A stretch of DNA of 64,000 nucleotides from Pseudocercospora fijiensis CIRAD86. Taxonomy: Eukaryota > Ascomycota > Dothideomycetes > Mycosphaerellales > Mycosphaerellaceae. The notes beneath the pieces were generated by a model. It saw only the letters and a program-made list of their open reading frames with translations, was not told the DNA's origin and searched no databases. The translations under genes were made by a program, and so were the position numbers. The DNA lies in the NCBI RefSeq assembly GCF_000340215.1, contig NW_006921534.1:1669053-1733052 (forward strand), read 5' to 3'. This document shows positions 32,989 through 42,098 of this stretch, piece after piece (position 1 is the first letter of the stretch; every line of letters begins with the position of its first letter).

Positions 32989-33450
32989 TCACCCATAAGC
33001 ACTCTTCAACTCCTTAACCGAACTCTTCGCAAGATAAATGGTCAAAACAGGAACCTTCCTCTTCCTCTTCACCATTCTCTCATCATCCTCATCCTTTTCG
33101 TGCAGCAGCTCAAACGCCTCATCATCATCATCATCCTCCTCCTCATCCTCTACATGCCCTTTCCGTGGCATCTCAACCATCTTCGAGCTCAAAGCATTAT
33201 ACTGAAAGCATTTCTCCCCTTTAGCGAGAAATTCTCGTTTCGAAATTTCGGCGATACTGATTGATTTACTCGCGGTTTTGGAGGGGGCTGTCAAGGCGAT
33301 TAGGGCTTTTTTGTTTTCTTTGCTGTCGCTATTTTGTGAAGAGAGATGTTTTGTGATGGCCGTTGTGCGGCTTGAGATTTTGGTTGATGAGGATATTGAG
33401 AGGTTTAGGAGGTTGTATTTGTTGTGGAGGGTGGTTGAGTCGAGGGCCAT
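32989..33450 (-). CDS. Alba-like DNA/RNA-binding protein
   Basis: The 153-residue frame starts MALDSTTLHNKYNLL. The pattern ISSSTKISSRTTAITKHLS, then KKALIALTAPSKTASKSISIAEISKREF, then CFQYNAL fits the Alba fold used by nucleic-acid binding proteins, including RNase P/MRP subunits of the Pop6/Pop7 type. An acidic insertion (poly Glu/Asp, residues 103-113) precedes a basic KRKRK patch and the last strand VPVLTIYLAKS. Role in RNase P or MRP is inferred from fold only. A C-rich to G-rich switch lies near 33,245, within this small gene. Confidence 0.72.
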   Translation of the reverse strand: MALDSTTLHNKYNLLNLSISSSTKISSRTTAITKHLSSQNSDSKENKKALIALTAPSKTASKSISIAEISKREFLAKGEKCFQYNALSSKMVEMPRKGHVEDEEEDDDDDEAFELLHEKDEDDERMVKRKRKVPVLTIYLAKSSVKELKSAYG

Positions 33451-34255
33451 GGGCGGCGGTTTCTATGGTCGAAGTCCGTATATCAGCCTCGGATGAACAC
33501 GCTACACGTGAGAGCAAAGGCTGGTGAGCGCAGAAGGTTCAAGGGAAGGCGGCGGAGATTAGGCAGACGCGATGCATGTGACTTGTCAGAAGTTGATGGC
33601 GGCGGCGTAGAGCCGAGAATCTGGCGGCGTTCCGGGTTGCGGGACACGAATTATTGACTACGTGCTGTATAATAGCTCTTTCGCCTTCACGAAGTTGTGC
33701 TTGACGATGCTAACAAGGAAAGCATCAGCTGCGATGGCATGCACGATGCAGTGTATACATCATTGTGGTACGGAGATTCCATCAGACATCAGACACGTAC
33801 GCTCTCAGCCTCATGTGTTGCGTGATGATTGCTTCTCACGTGTTTCTCAGCACCTAGCGCTGCTCGTTTCGCATTCCAGCATGCTTGCCCGGCAAACAAA
33901 TGTGCCGACAGCCTGGCTCGCGAGTCGTTTGTTGTGCACCCACGACATGCCCTCATCAACAACGTGAGAGCCTACAATAGTATTACTAGTAAATTCCCAC
34001 GGCACTTGGGATTGGGAGTGGAAGCACGACAGAAGCTTCTACCGTGCGCCTCTCAGGGGTGACGGGAGGGTGAGGGCACCTCATTATTATTGTCATATTG
34101 ATGGCCCAAAACAGTCTGGCACGATCGCCCGACCAGCGCGGACGCGAGGAGGTCGATCGCGTCCGGCCAATGGGGAGGATTACCAGCTTCCTCAAGCTTC
34201 CGACGGGCATGCAGCCGCCGGCACCCATGCGTGGCTCTTGCGCAGAACGAAACAC
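33451..34255. other. intergenic region left of the transposon
   Basis: About 800 bp of ordinary composition between the Alba-like gene and the transposon target site. It includes the Alba-like promoter. Overlapping small open frames at 33986-34385 run into the transposon end and are not genes. Confidence 0.45.
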
Positions 34256-34264
34256 GCCTGTACT
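34256..34264 (+). repeat. target site duplication, left copy
   Basis: The 9-bp word GCCTGTACT abuts the left transposon end and is repeated exactly at 37520-37528. A 9-bp duplication is the expected size for Mutator-like elements (9-11 bp). Confidence 0.92.
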
Positions 34265-34315
34265 GGCAAAAGCTATTTTGCAGGTACCTCCATGCTGTTT
34301 TGCAGGTACCCACCC
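34265..34315 (+). repeat. MULE left terminal inverted repeat
   Basis: The repeat starts GGCAAAAGC and contains two copies of the 17-bp word GCT[A/G]TTTTGCAGGTACC, likely transposase-binding sites. It ends in CCCACCC, after which the two arms diverge. Confidence 0.93.
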
Positions 34316-35439
34316 GAATCGGGGAGGCAGTATCCGCACTGGGTATAGTACGCTTGACAGTATAAACTGGCTAAGAATGGTATAGCGTGCTAGGCGCTCG
34401 ACGCGTCGCGTGTTCTACTTCGTAAATTCTTATATTCTTTATAATTCAACGGTATAGCGATTCTAAGGTATTGTTTACTACTTAATATACCTATATCCGC
34501 TTCTTAAGCTCTTTACGAGTCGTCCGTACTAGAACCTAGCGATTTCTTCTAGGATACTAAAGACCTCGGAGATCTAAGACCTAGTAGTAATAGTCCTATT
34601 AGAGATAGTAGTTTTAGTAAGAATAAAAACGAAGAGGTAGATTTAAATAATCTAAATAATAAGGAGCGTCGTAAGTACGAATTAGAAAGGCAGGCGCGGA
34701 AAGAAGACGAGGATCGTAAAGCTGCTAGTAGTAGTAGTAATAGTAATAGTAATAGAGTAGTATAGACTGCTTAGTAATTAGCCTCTTAGGTTAAGAATAA
34801 GGAAATCGAGGTCGAGGAAGAAGATAATAAGTCCGTAGCGCCACTAGCGCTAGTGCTAGTAGACACCTATTATTCGATAGCGGTATATAAGCGTAAGGTT
34901 TACGCGTATACCGCAAAGGCGCGTTATAACCTCTATATTAAGTCTACGACTAAATCGCGAGCGCTTAACCTATAGCTTCGTAGCAAGATTATTAGTCGCT
35001 AGATATAGTGTGTAGGAGCTAGTAAACCGACTAATAAGAGTGCTAAGACGAAGAGAAAAGAAGCGACCTCTAAGCGCTATAGGTGTCTAGTGCGCCTTAC
35101 TATTAAGGCTATAGATTCTATAAAGCCGGATAGTCGATAGCAAGTTAAGAGGCAGGTTAGCTCGTATAACTACGGTCTAGCGGATTCTACGCGCGACTTC
35201 GCGAGTTACCGTCGGCGGTAGCGTAATAAGGCTATATAGAAGGCTATTGTCGACGATCTAAATGCTAATGCGAGTATATATACGACGTTATATAGGTTTA
35301 TAGAAAGCAACGATTATAAGTTGAATTCTTCGAAGTTAACCGGCCGAGTCTCGGCCGGTTAATATTTAGTTACTTCTTCCCTTCTTAACTTAACCCTCTT
35401 GCTTATAATACACTATCTATAGGCATTTAAATCGTTAAG

Positions 35440-36720
35440 GACCTTTAGAATGTTAGGCTCTAGGTACGGAAGGCTGTATAGGGTAATTTAACTGCCCTTA
35501 AGGCCCTATTTAAGCAGCTAACTAAGCTAGGTTTCTACTTTAGAAAGCAGGTAGACCTAAGGAACGGGAAACTCGACAAATTGCTCGTAATCAACCCTTA
35601 AATAGCCGAGTTGTACAAGCTATATCCGGACTACATTATTATTAATAATACCTATAAGACAAACAAGTACAATCGGCTATTGCTTAACATCGTGTCTAGT
35701 ACTAGAGCTAGAGATATAATCCCTCTTAGGTACTATATTATAGGCAATAAGGATGAAGCTGCCTTTACGTAGTTTGCTAAGAACTTCTAGTCTATTTGCT
35801 AGGAGTACGATCTACTATAGCCTAGTCTATAGGTTACTAATCGAGACTGTAGCTATATAAATGCCCTCGATAAGACCTATCTACGCACTCCGGCTCTTAT
35901 TTGCGCCTAGTATGTATTTAAGAACGTACAGGCGCAGGCACGGAAGCTAATGCCTTAGAAACAGGTACTTAATAAAGAGATAGGCAAGAATGAGTAGCAA
36001 GACGACCCCGACTGCGCTACCTTCGTAGACAACTTCCGGACCTGCGTCTACGCTAAAACAGTAGAAGAATTTAACTCTAAAGATGCCTTCCTTAGCAACT
36101 ATAAGAACCCTTACTTCGTAGCCCTTCGAGACTATATTTAGCGTAAATACTAGCCTTATAAGCATAAGCTAGTATACTGCTTCTAGTAGCGCAAATTCCC
36201 TTTCTACGGGCAGTTAGTTACTTCTAGAGCTAAAGGCGCTTACTTAACTATAAAGAGGTAGCTTACTAGTAGGCGGTATAACATCCTTACACTCTTCCTT
36301 AAGCTAAAGCTATAGTAGATGATTAGGTACTCGGAGATTAAGGTACGAATAGGCCGAGAGCGGAAGGGTATACCTATAGTACTACGCCGACCGGAGTTTG
36401 CTAATATTAATACAAAGCTATATAGGAAGGCCTTATAGAAGGGCCTTAATTAGCTTAGATTAGCGTACGAAGAGATAGCTAAGCTTGCTAAGCAACTAGG
36501 TAAATAGCGCTCTTAATGCTTAGGCTGCTTTTAGAAGTTATAGGGTGTCGTTTGTAAGCATATAATAATCGATACTATTAAGTTAACTAGGTCCTTCGAA
36601 TTCGACCCCTATATATACTTCGATAGGCACTAGCATATCGACAAAGCCGCGGCGCTAGTAAGGGCTATTATTAAGCTTAAGAGACCGGTTTAAGAGCTAT
36701 TAGTATTGCTAAACAACCGC
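35440..36720 (+). pseudogene. RIP-inactivated MULE transposase
   Basis: Conceptual reading of the + strand shows a MULE transposase core interrupted by many TAG stops where Gln (CAG) or Trp (TGG) would be expected. Visible pieces: ALKALFKQLTKLGFYF and LYKLYPDYIII before the TYKTNKYNRLLLNIVS block; GNKDEAAFT; the VT-N-RD block; NALDKTYLRTPALICA followed by YVFKNVQAQARKLMP; then KNPYFVALRDYI, and a C-terminal CLGC to GVVCKH segment like the SWIM-type zinc finger of this family. Two Asp positions expected in the catalytic core read Asn (codons AAT at 35644 and 35839), each consistent with a TG to TA change. No functional protein can be made. I do not attempt a restored sequence. Confidence 0.85.
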
Positions 36721-37468
36721 TATAGAAGAGGTAGAACGACTAGGAGATACGTCCGTGCTAATCAACGAGAGGCTTCTAGCTTCGAATACGTAGATTAGTT
36801 AAACCCGGCTTCTTAAAGAGGCTGTAGACGGCGTACGAGGGCATCTACTTAACAACCTCGTCGTACGGCAATATAATAACTACGACCTTTAGCTCCGCTA
36901 GTCTATACGCCTGCTAAGCGCTACGGCTTTATCAGCAACGATCTAGCTAGTATTTAAAGAGCCGCTATAGCACTTAATCGACAACGTCTAATAGCGCTAG
37001 TACCGCTAGTAGTGCCTTACTTAAAGCGATAGTTTATCTAGTTCTATAGCAGTTAACCTATACTACCGCAGGCTATAGGTCTACTAGCAGCGACTTAATC
37101 TACTATATTTAGTGCCGCTCCGCTACTATCAAACTAATAGGTATTTACTTAGTAATAGTATATACTAGGTTCTATAGCTCTACCGTTTATAGCTCTACTC
37201 CGCGGAGGTCTATAGTAGTAGTAGCAAGGTCTATAGTAGTAGCAGCCGGTGCTGTACCCTCGTAGTTATTAGTATGCAGGTTATAGCAATTAGTTCTAGA
37301 AGTCTTATATATCTATAGCCTCCGGAAATGCCTCCTTCTTAACCCTAAGCGTTACTATAGACAGCTATACTACTAGTTATTCGAATTGGTAGGCAGTGTA
37401 ATGCTCAGATATGCTAAATTAGGTCGAATTACACTGTAAATCGTCCGTGTACGCACTTGTCTACATCA

Positions 37469-37519
37469 GGGTAGGTACCTGCAAAATAGCATGGAGGTAC
37501 CTGCAAAATAGCTTTTGCC
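37469..37519 (-). repeat. MULE right terminal inverted repeat
   Basis: The reverse complement matches the left arm over 51 bp with two differences. Read in TIR orientation they are G to A after T and C to T before A, both the RIP signature, so the right arm seems to have been hit by RIP. Confidence 0.93.
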
Positions 37520-37528
37520 GCCTGTACT
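37520..37528 (+). repeat. target site duplication, right copy
   Basis: Exact second copy of GCCTGTACT, immediately after the right transposon end. Its perfect match to the left copy shows the host flanks were not altered by RIP. Confidence 0.92.
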
Positions 37529-38108
37529 GCGTCAGGACTTGCGCGCCAGCCAATGATAATCCGCATCGCCAGCGCTGAGCCCGGCGGCCCACTCCTTGCT
37601 GTCGTGTCCTGCTTGTGCCTCCCGCTCCCATCGTCTTTCGTTCGCATCTCTGGGACAAACGTCCAACCTCATCCGCCGTGCGAACCCTTTCTACACTTGT
37701 TGCTTCGCTTCTTTCCTTCTCCCATGCACCTTGTCTTGTGTTACTAGCACCCGTTCTAATACATACAACTTCACGCCTCGCCGCCTCTTCCACACCCCCA
37801 TTTGACCCTGTGTGCGCCCTTATCTCCGCTGTCCGTCGCCTTCGACCTCGCCCACTGGAGCAACACCGACACCTGCACCACCCAGCCGCAACCACAACCA
37901 CGAACCGCGAGTGTCCAGAGGCTGTAAAAGTCTCCCGGTCGCTTCCAACCTCGATCACACCTTGACCCTCCTTCCCACCTCTTGCGACTCAAATGCGACA
38001 ACGATAAGCCCGCTTTATTGTCGCATAAAACCTCTCTGCGCGCTTGATGGAGGCAGAAGCTTCTACGCAGCCTTTCTGCATTTGTTAGAGTCTAGCACTG
38101 CGCTCATC
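37529..38108. other. intergenic: promoter and leader of the Ahc1-like gene
   Basis: About 580 bp of ordinary composition between the transposon and the start codon. From 37812 the frame of the gene is open for 99 codons but has no ATG, so I treat it as 5' leader. C-rich and Pro-rich in translation. Confidence 0.5.
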
Positions 38109-40076
38109 ATGCAGAGCATATTTCGGCTGCCATGGGGCGGCGATCACAACCTCAAGTTGTCAGACAAGGCTCCTCTCGACAAGATGCGACCTATGGTAGA
38201 AATACCCATGCTTCAAGACTTGAAGAGAAAGCGATCTGCCAGCTCGGATGCTGCATCGCCACCGCAAATGCCGCCAGTCAAGAAACACCAAAATGAGTCT
38301 GTGCGCCAGACTTTCGCAGCTGTAGATAAACACTCCGCTCAAATGCCAGCTTCGGTAAACGACACATCTCTAGCGAGTCCCGCCTGGAACCGTCTGGCAC
38401 CGCGAGAAACACCTGCTCCAGCTCCTGAAAACCCGTCACCGACATCGCTGGTACAGCCAAAGGAGGCGCGAGCTCCTTGCATTCCGAAAGCCATGCCCAC
38501 AAAACCTCTTCCGGACCACTCCATTTCTGTTGCTGCACACGATGAGACGGCGCGCATGTCCAGTCTGACCCCGCTCCAGCAAGTCATTGAGAACGAATTC
38601 AACCTGCAGATTCTCATGAAGCATAACGAGCTTCGCTTGATTGAGCAGGAGCTTGCAAAGTGTCAAATCGCTCTCGAGCAGCTGAGGAGATGCGAGCTTC
38701 GTCCGTATCCAGGCACCAGTGAGCCATCGTCTGCCGTGACTCAAGGTACTGGCCCCGCCATCCTGCCTCCGGCTGGCTACTCGACTCCAGCGCACCCGCC
38801 ACCTCACGGAGTCACCGATGGTCCATACTCGCGACATTACAGGCAGTGGCTGCTACACGATCCTCTTTTCGACTCAATTTCACCCGAGGCCATGGCTTAC
38901 GCCGAAGCTAACGCTGGTCGTCCGACTCGTGGCCACGTGCGGAAGCCGCTCAACAAGTCGATCAGCAGTACGAGAGGTTCGGACGTGAACCTCAGCATAC
39001 CGAACTATCCTCCACCAGCACCACCGAAGGACAAATCTGCACCTCTCGTTCTCAAGCGATCCACCGACGGTCAACTTGTCAAACTTATTTGCAACAACTG
39101 CTTGCGGGGAAATTTCAGCAGCATTCAAGGCTTTTTGAACCACTGTCGCATTGCTCACAAGGTCGACTATAAGAGCCACGACGCTGCAGCGCTGGACTGT
39201 GGACGACTGCTTGACGAGAACGAGAAAGCAAATCTGCCGGCCGAGACCCATGCTGCTCACGCACCGAAGCCAAGCGTCAGCCGCATCTCCACTTCAGCCG
39301 TCTCAACGCCTGTCAAGCTGCAGACTCATGGGAACCTGACGCATCCCATGAACACTCCAGCCGGCTTGCCTGCAGTCGCGCCTCGGCCTGTCCCTCAAAT
39401 CCCCGCTGCACCGGTCAACAGACATGCACCGTCCTCGTTCGGCTCTGGTACTTTCAAGGCTTCTTCCCAGACTCCACGCCTCTCCAACTTCATGAGTAAG
39501 CATGGCATGGGTGGCGATCTCGAGCAAGCTGTGGCCGCTGCGCGTGCGAAGATCGAGTTCCACGACGAGGATTTGCTTTCGCCAGACACACCTTCCGATC
39601 CGAACTCACCTGTGACTCCTTTCGGCCCTGCTGGCCGTACTGTTGGTGGTTCAAGTTACTTCCCTCGTCCGCCCAGCCGCAAGGGATTTCGTCAGCCATC
39701 TCAGCGGCCTCGGCCATCTCCATTGGCGCCTGCTCCACCACATGAGTCGCACATCGATAGCCAGATGTCTTCGCCTCACGAACTCAATTCTGCCAACTTG
39801 AGTCCACATACCGATCTTCCCGGTATGGTTAGCGACCACGAGGATGATGACCATAGCGCTTCTGAAGAGGAAGTCCCACATGTCGAGGACGTCGCTGCTC
39901 GCCCACCTTTGTCCACTGGTTCCAGGACTTGCGATGCCATGGATATTGACATCGAGGAGGAAAACGTGGATGGCATTGATCATGGTGTGTTGATCCGAAG
40001 AAACAGTATGCTTGCTGGCGAGGCTCACGGCATCCGAAGTGCCGGCAGCCCGAGCAGGAAAATTGGAGGAAAGTGA
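38109..40076 (+). CDS. AHC1-like C2H2 zinc-finger protein (ADA/SAGA-type HAT complex component)
   Basis: From the first in-frame ATG (MQSIFRLPWGGDHN) the protein has 655 residues. A short helical region near 165-200 (LQQVIENEFNLQILMKHNELRLIEQEL) looks like a coiled coil. The key domain is a zinc finger at about 328-352: ICNNCLRGNFSSIQGF then NHCRIAHKVDY, with Cys-x2-Cys and His-x4-His ligands. It matches the AHC1-like zinc finger; in yeast Ahc1 is part of the ADA histone acetyltransferase complex. The rest is Pro/Ser-rich and disordered, with an acidic DHEDDDHSASEEE stretch near 580. Role in chromatin acetylation is inferred from this domain only. The MULE lies upstream. Confidence 0.82.
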   Translation: MQSIFRLPWGGDHNLKLSDKAPLDKMRPMVEIPMLQDLKRKRSASSDAASPPQMPPVKKHQNESVRQTFAAVDKHSAQMPASVNDTSLASPAWNRLAPRETPAPAPENPSPTSLVQPKEARAPCIPKAMPTKPLPDHSISVAAHDETARMSSLTPLQQVIENEFNLQILMKHNELRLIEQELAKCQIALEQLRRCELRPYPGTSEPSSAVTQGTGPAILPPAGYSTPAHPPPHGVTDGPYSRHYRQWLLHDPLFDSISPEAMAYAEANAGRPTRGHVRKPLNKSISSTRGSDVNLSIPNYPPPAPPKDKSAPLVLKRSTDGQLVKLICNNCLRGNFSSIQGFLNHCRIAHKVDYKSHDAAALDCGRLLDENEKANLPAETHAAHAPKPSVSRISTSAVSTPVKLQTHGNLTHPMNTPAGLPAVAPRPVPQIPAAPVNRHAPSSFGSGTFKASSQTPRLSNFMSKHGMGGDLEQAVAAARAKIEFHDEDLLSPDTPSDPNSPVTPFGPAGRTVGGSSYFPRPPSRKGFRQPSQRPRPSPLAPAPPHESHIDSQMSSPHELNSANLSPHTDLPGMVSDHEDDDHSASEEEVPHVEDVAARPPLSTGSRTCDAMDIDIEEENVDGIDHGVLIRRNSMLAGEAHGIRSAGSPSRKIGGK

Positions 40077-40674
40077 GATAGCGGGCATTCTATCTCTGTC
40101 ACGTGGCTGCAGCTGCAGCATCTCTCGACTGAACAGACTGCGAGCGCCTCTGGAAGCGAATCTTCTTTGACGGCGTGCATTTGTGAGTGTGTGGCACGAT
40201 GGACGGCGTCCAAAAGTGCCAGTTGATAAGATATTGTGTGTGTGTGTGTGGAGACTACAACGAATGTGTTGCTGAAAGCAGTCAGCAATTGTATACGGCC
40301 TCGCTCAGTCTTTGAATAGATCCTAGAGCCATGGAAAACAACCAAATCTACTCTCTACAAGATACTTGGACCAAAAGTCTCACGATTTCCCATTTGCTTC
40401 AGCACCTACATCTTGTCCTTTACGGGACCATCTCGCATAGCTTACTTAGGTGGAAGATCTGTTTGGCGAGGGGAGGCATGTTTTGATGTTTGTCATACGT
40501 GTTTGGGAGCATGGCTTTTTGGGAAGGAAACATCACTGCCAGGAAGCAGTCTGTGACACTTTTGAGAATAAAGGGGCGGCTTGGAAGCTCCTCAGCGCAT
40601 CAACTTGGGAGAATTCGTTTCGTTTCGTTTCATATCCTTCATTCCGACATCACTCTTCGCGAGACTGAACCTAC
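40077..40674. other. intergenic between convergent genes, with a TG microsatellite
   Basis: About 600 bp hold the two 3' ends. A dinucleotide tract (TG)8 lies at 40235-40250. No gene is visible. Confidence 0.5.
40235..40250 (+). repeat. (TG)8 microsatellite
   Basis: Eight uninterrupted TG units in the 3' flank of the Ahc1-like gene. Confidence 0.9.
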
Positions 40675-41791
40675 TCATGTGACGACTGATTGTGGCGGCG
40701 GAACAGCTCCCAGAAAACCATCGACAAAAGCTTCGGCCTCGCGACTGACTTTCCCAGCATCACTTCGCGCGAGCGCGTTCCTCTGCGCAGTCAAAACTTC
40801 CGGCTGCTCCATAGCATCCTTCATAACTTCTCCCTCCTTCATCCAATACTCCTCAAACCTCTTCCTCGACGTGGCGTCCCTGACCGTACCATTCCTCACA
40901 ACACCTAGCGCCTGGATCTTGCCAAGCGTAGCCTGGAGACGCTGTGCGTGATCCAAAATCCTCTCGCCGGCGGGCGTAGGTGACAAGAATGCGCGGCCGG
41001 TAGCTTGGAGCCAGATGATCCAACCCAAAACCCCGTCCGTCGTAGCAATCCCAAGACCTCGCCACACGGCCATCTTCCAATGTATGAAGTTAACATCGTT
41101 GACTCTAACGCTGCGCACATTGGGCGTATCGTCAAAATACGCAATCCACAACGTCTCCCCAATCGCCAACCCCAGTCCTGCAATAATCGCAATCGTCCGC
41201 CACCGCGCGCCTTCCCTACCGCTGAGAAACCCACTCGTCGCAACTCCCAGCGCGAACAGGTGGAATAAATGCGGCGCGAGAAGTTTCGGAATCGCGTAAA
41301 TCAAGTAGTTCCTCGCAGCTTCCATCTCGCCTGCCTTCCCCAAAGAACAATTCAGCACCACATCCGGTCCATATCTCGCGTACAGTAATCTCGCTTCGAG
41401 CCCGCCTTGATCGAAGATTGTGCGGAGTTCCTCGTCCTGAGGGGTAAGAGGACGTAGAGAAGCGAGGCGAGTCAGAAGGACTCCCGCCGACGTGTGCAGG
41501 CGGGATTCCGTGAGGCGGAATATATTTTCTGGGGCGAAGAGGGGGAAGGTGGAAATTAGGGCGAGCAGGCCTGAGGTGAAGAGGACTGTTAGTGCGTAAG
41601 AGGTTTTTTTCTGGAGGGGTTTGATTTGGGTTGGTGGTCGGTTTTTGAGGCTTCGGTAGTAGGCGATGGCTTTCGGGAGGAGGAGAGGGCCGACGAGGAG
41701 GAGGAGACTCTGGATTCTAGGCGCGAGGTCAGTGGATGGAGGGTTTGGAAGGGTGTCTCGTTCGATGTGCTTACGTTCCCCAAGATACCAT
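40675..41791 (-). CDS. fungal integral membrane protein, function unknown
   Basis: Two exons are read: a 17-nt first exon at 41775-41791 (ATG, five full codons) and 40675-41716, joined across a 58-nt intron; the total is 1059 nt, or 352 residues plus stop. Hydrophobic segments include IQSLLLLVGPLLLPKAIAYY near the N-terminus, YALTVLFTSGLLALISTFPL, a pair around YLIYAIPKLLAPHLFHLFAL, TIAIIAGLGLAIGETLWIAY, and a weaker one in VLGWIIWLQAT. The motif LLYARYGPDVVLNC lies between them. Similar proteins are widespread in ascomycetes without a named role. The C-terminal 100 residues are soluble and helical. The tiny first exon is supported by good donor and acceptor signals but not proven. Confidence 0.75.
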
Positions 41792-42098
41792 CTTCAGTAC
41801 TACTTGCTACTTGTTCGAGTCGTGGAGATCGCGACACGGACAAGAAGTGATGTTGTTGGCTATGCTACAGCATGCATGTATGCTACGTGTCGTGTCGGCA
41901 AGTGTGGGCGAGATCGGCGTGCCCACCCAAATATTGATGGATGTCTTTATTAAAATTAAGTAAAGCGACACTCTGCCGAGGCCTCACAAGAATGAGGTCA
42001 CCACTTTCACTTCACTCACAAGACTCTTGCATGTGCATACAATTTCCCCCTGTTTCCTTCGTCATATGCATAGATAATAGACTGCTATACCATGTCAA
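41792..42098. other. divergent promoter region
   Basis: About 310 bp separate the starts of the membrane protein gene and the Afg1-like gene, so both promoters lie here. No particular element is recognised. Confidence 0.55.

Larger units (their letters stand above)
34265..37519 (+). mobile_element. Mutator-like DNA transposon (MULE), RIP-degraded, 3,255 bp
   Basis: A complete element is bounded by 51-bp terminal inverted repeats (34265-34315 and 37469-37519, 49 of 51 positions matching) and an exact 9-bp target duplication. The interior from about 34,400 to 37,400 is depleted in CA and TG and rich in TA, with TAG codons scattered throughout, as RIP produces. In the + orientation a broken transposase can be followed between about 35,440 and 36,720, with MULE-type motifs including a TYKTN block and a zinc-binding CLGC-to-CKH segment. 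The first third (34,540-35,330) may be an N-terminal part or separate ORF but is not recognisable. The element sits about 590 bp upstream of the Ahc1-like gene start. Confidence 0.93.

Noticed and set aside
33986..34385. overlapping small frames around the left transposon end, and the same protein end in frames near 37429-37647
   Set aside because: The shared peptide AKAILQVPPC comes from the inverted repeat, not from duplicated genes.
34400..37400. possible retrotransposon or long non-coding RNA in the stop-rich region
   Set aside because: Inverted repeats, 9-bp duplication and MULE transposase pieces fit a DNA transposon; no reverse-transcriptase motif or long direct repeats are seen.
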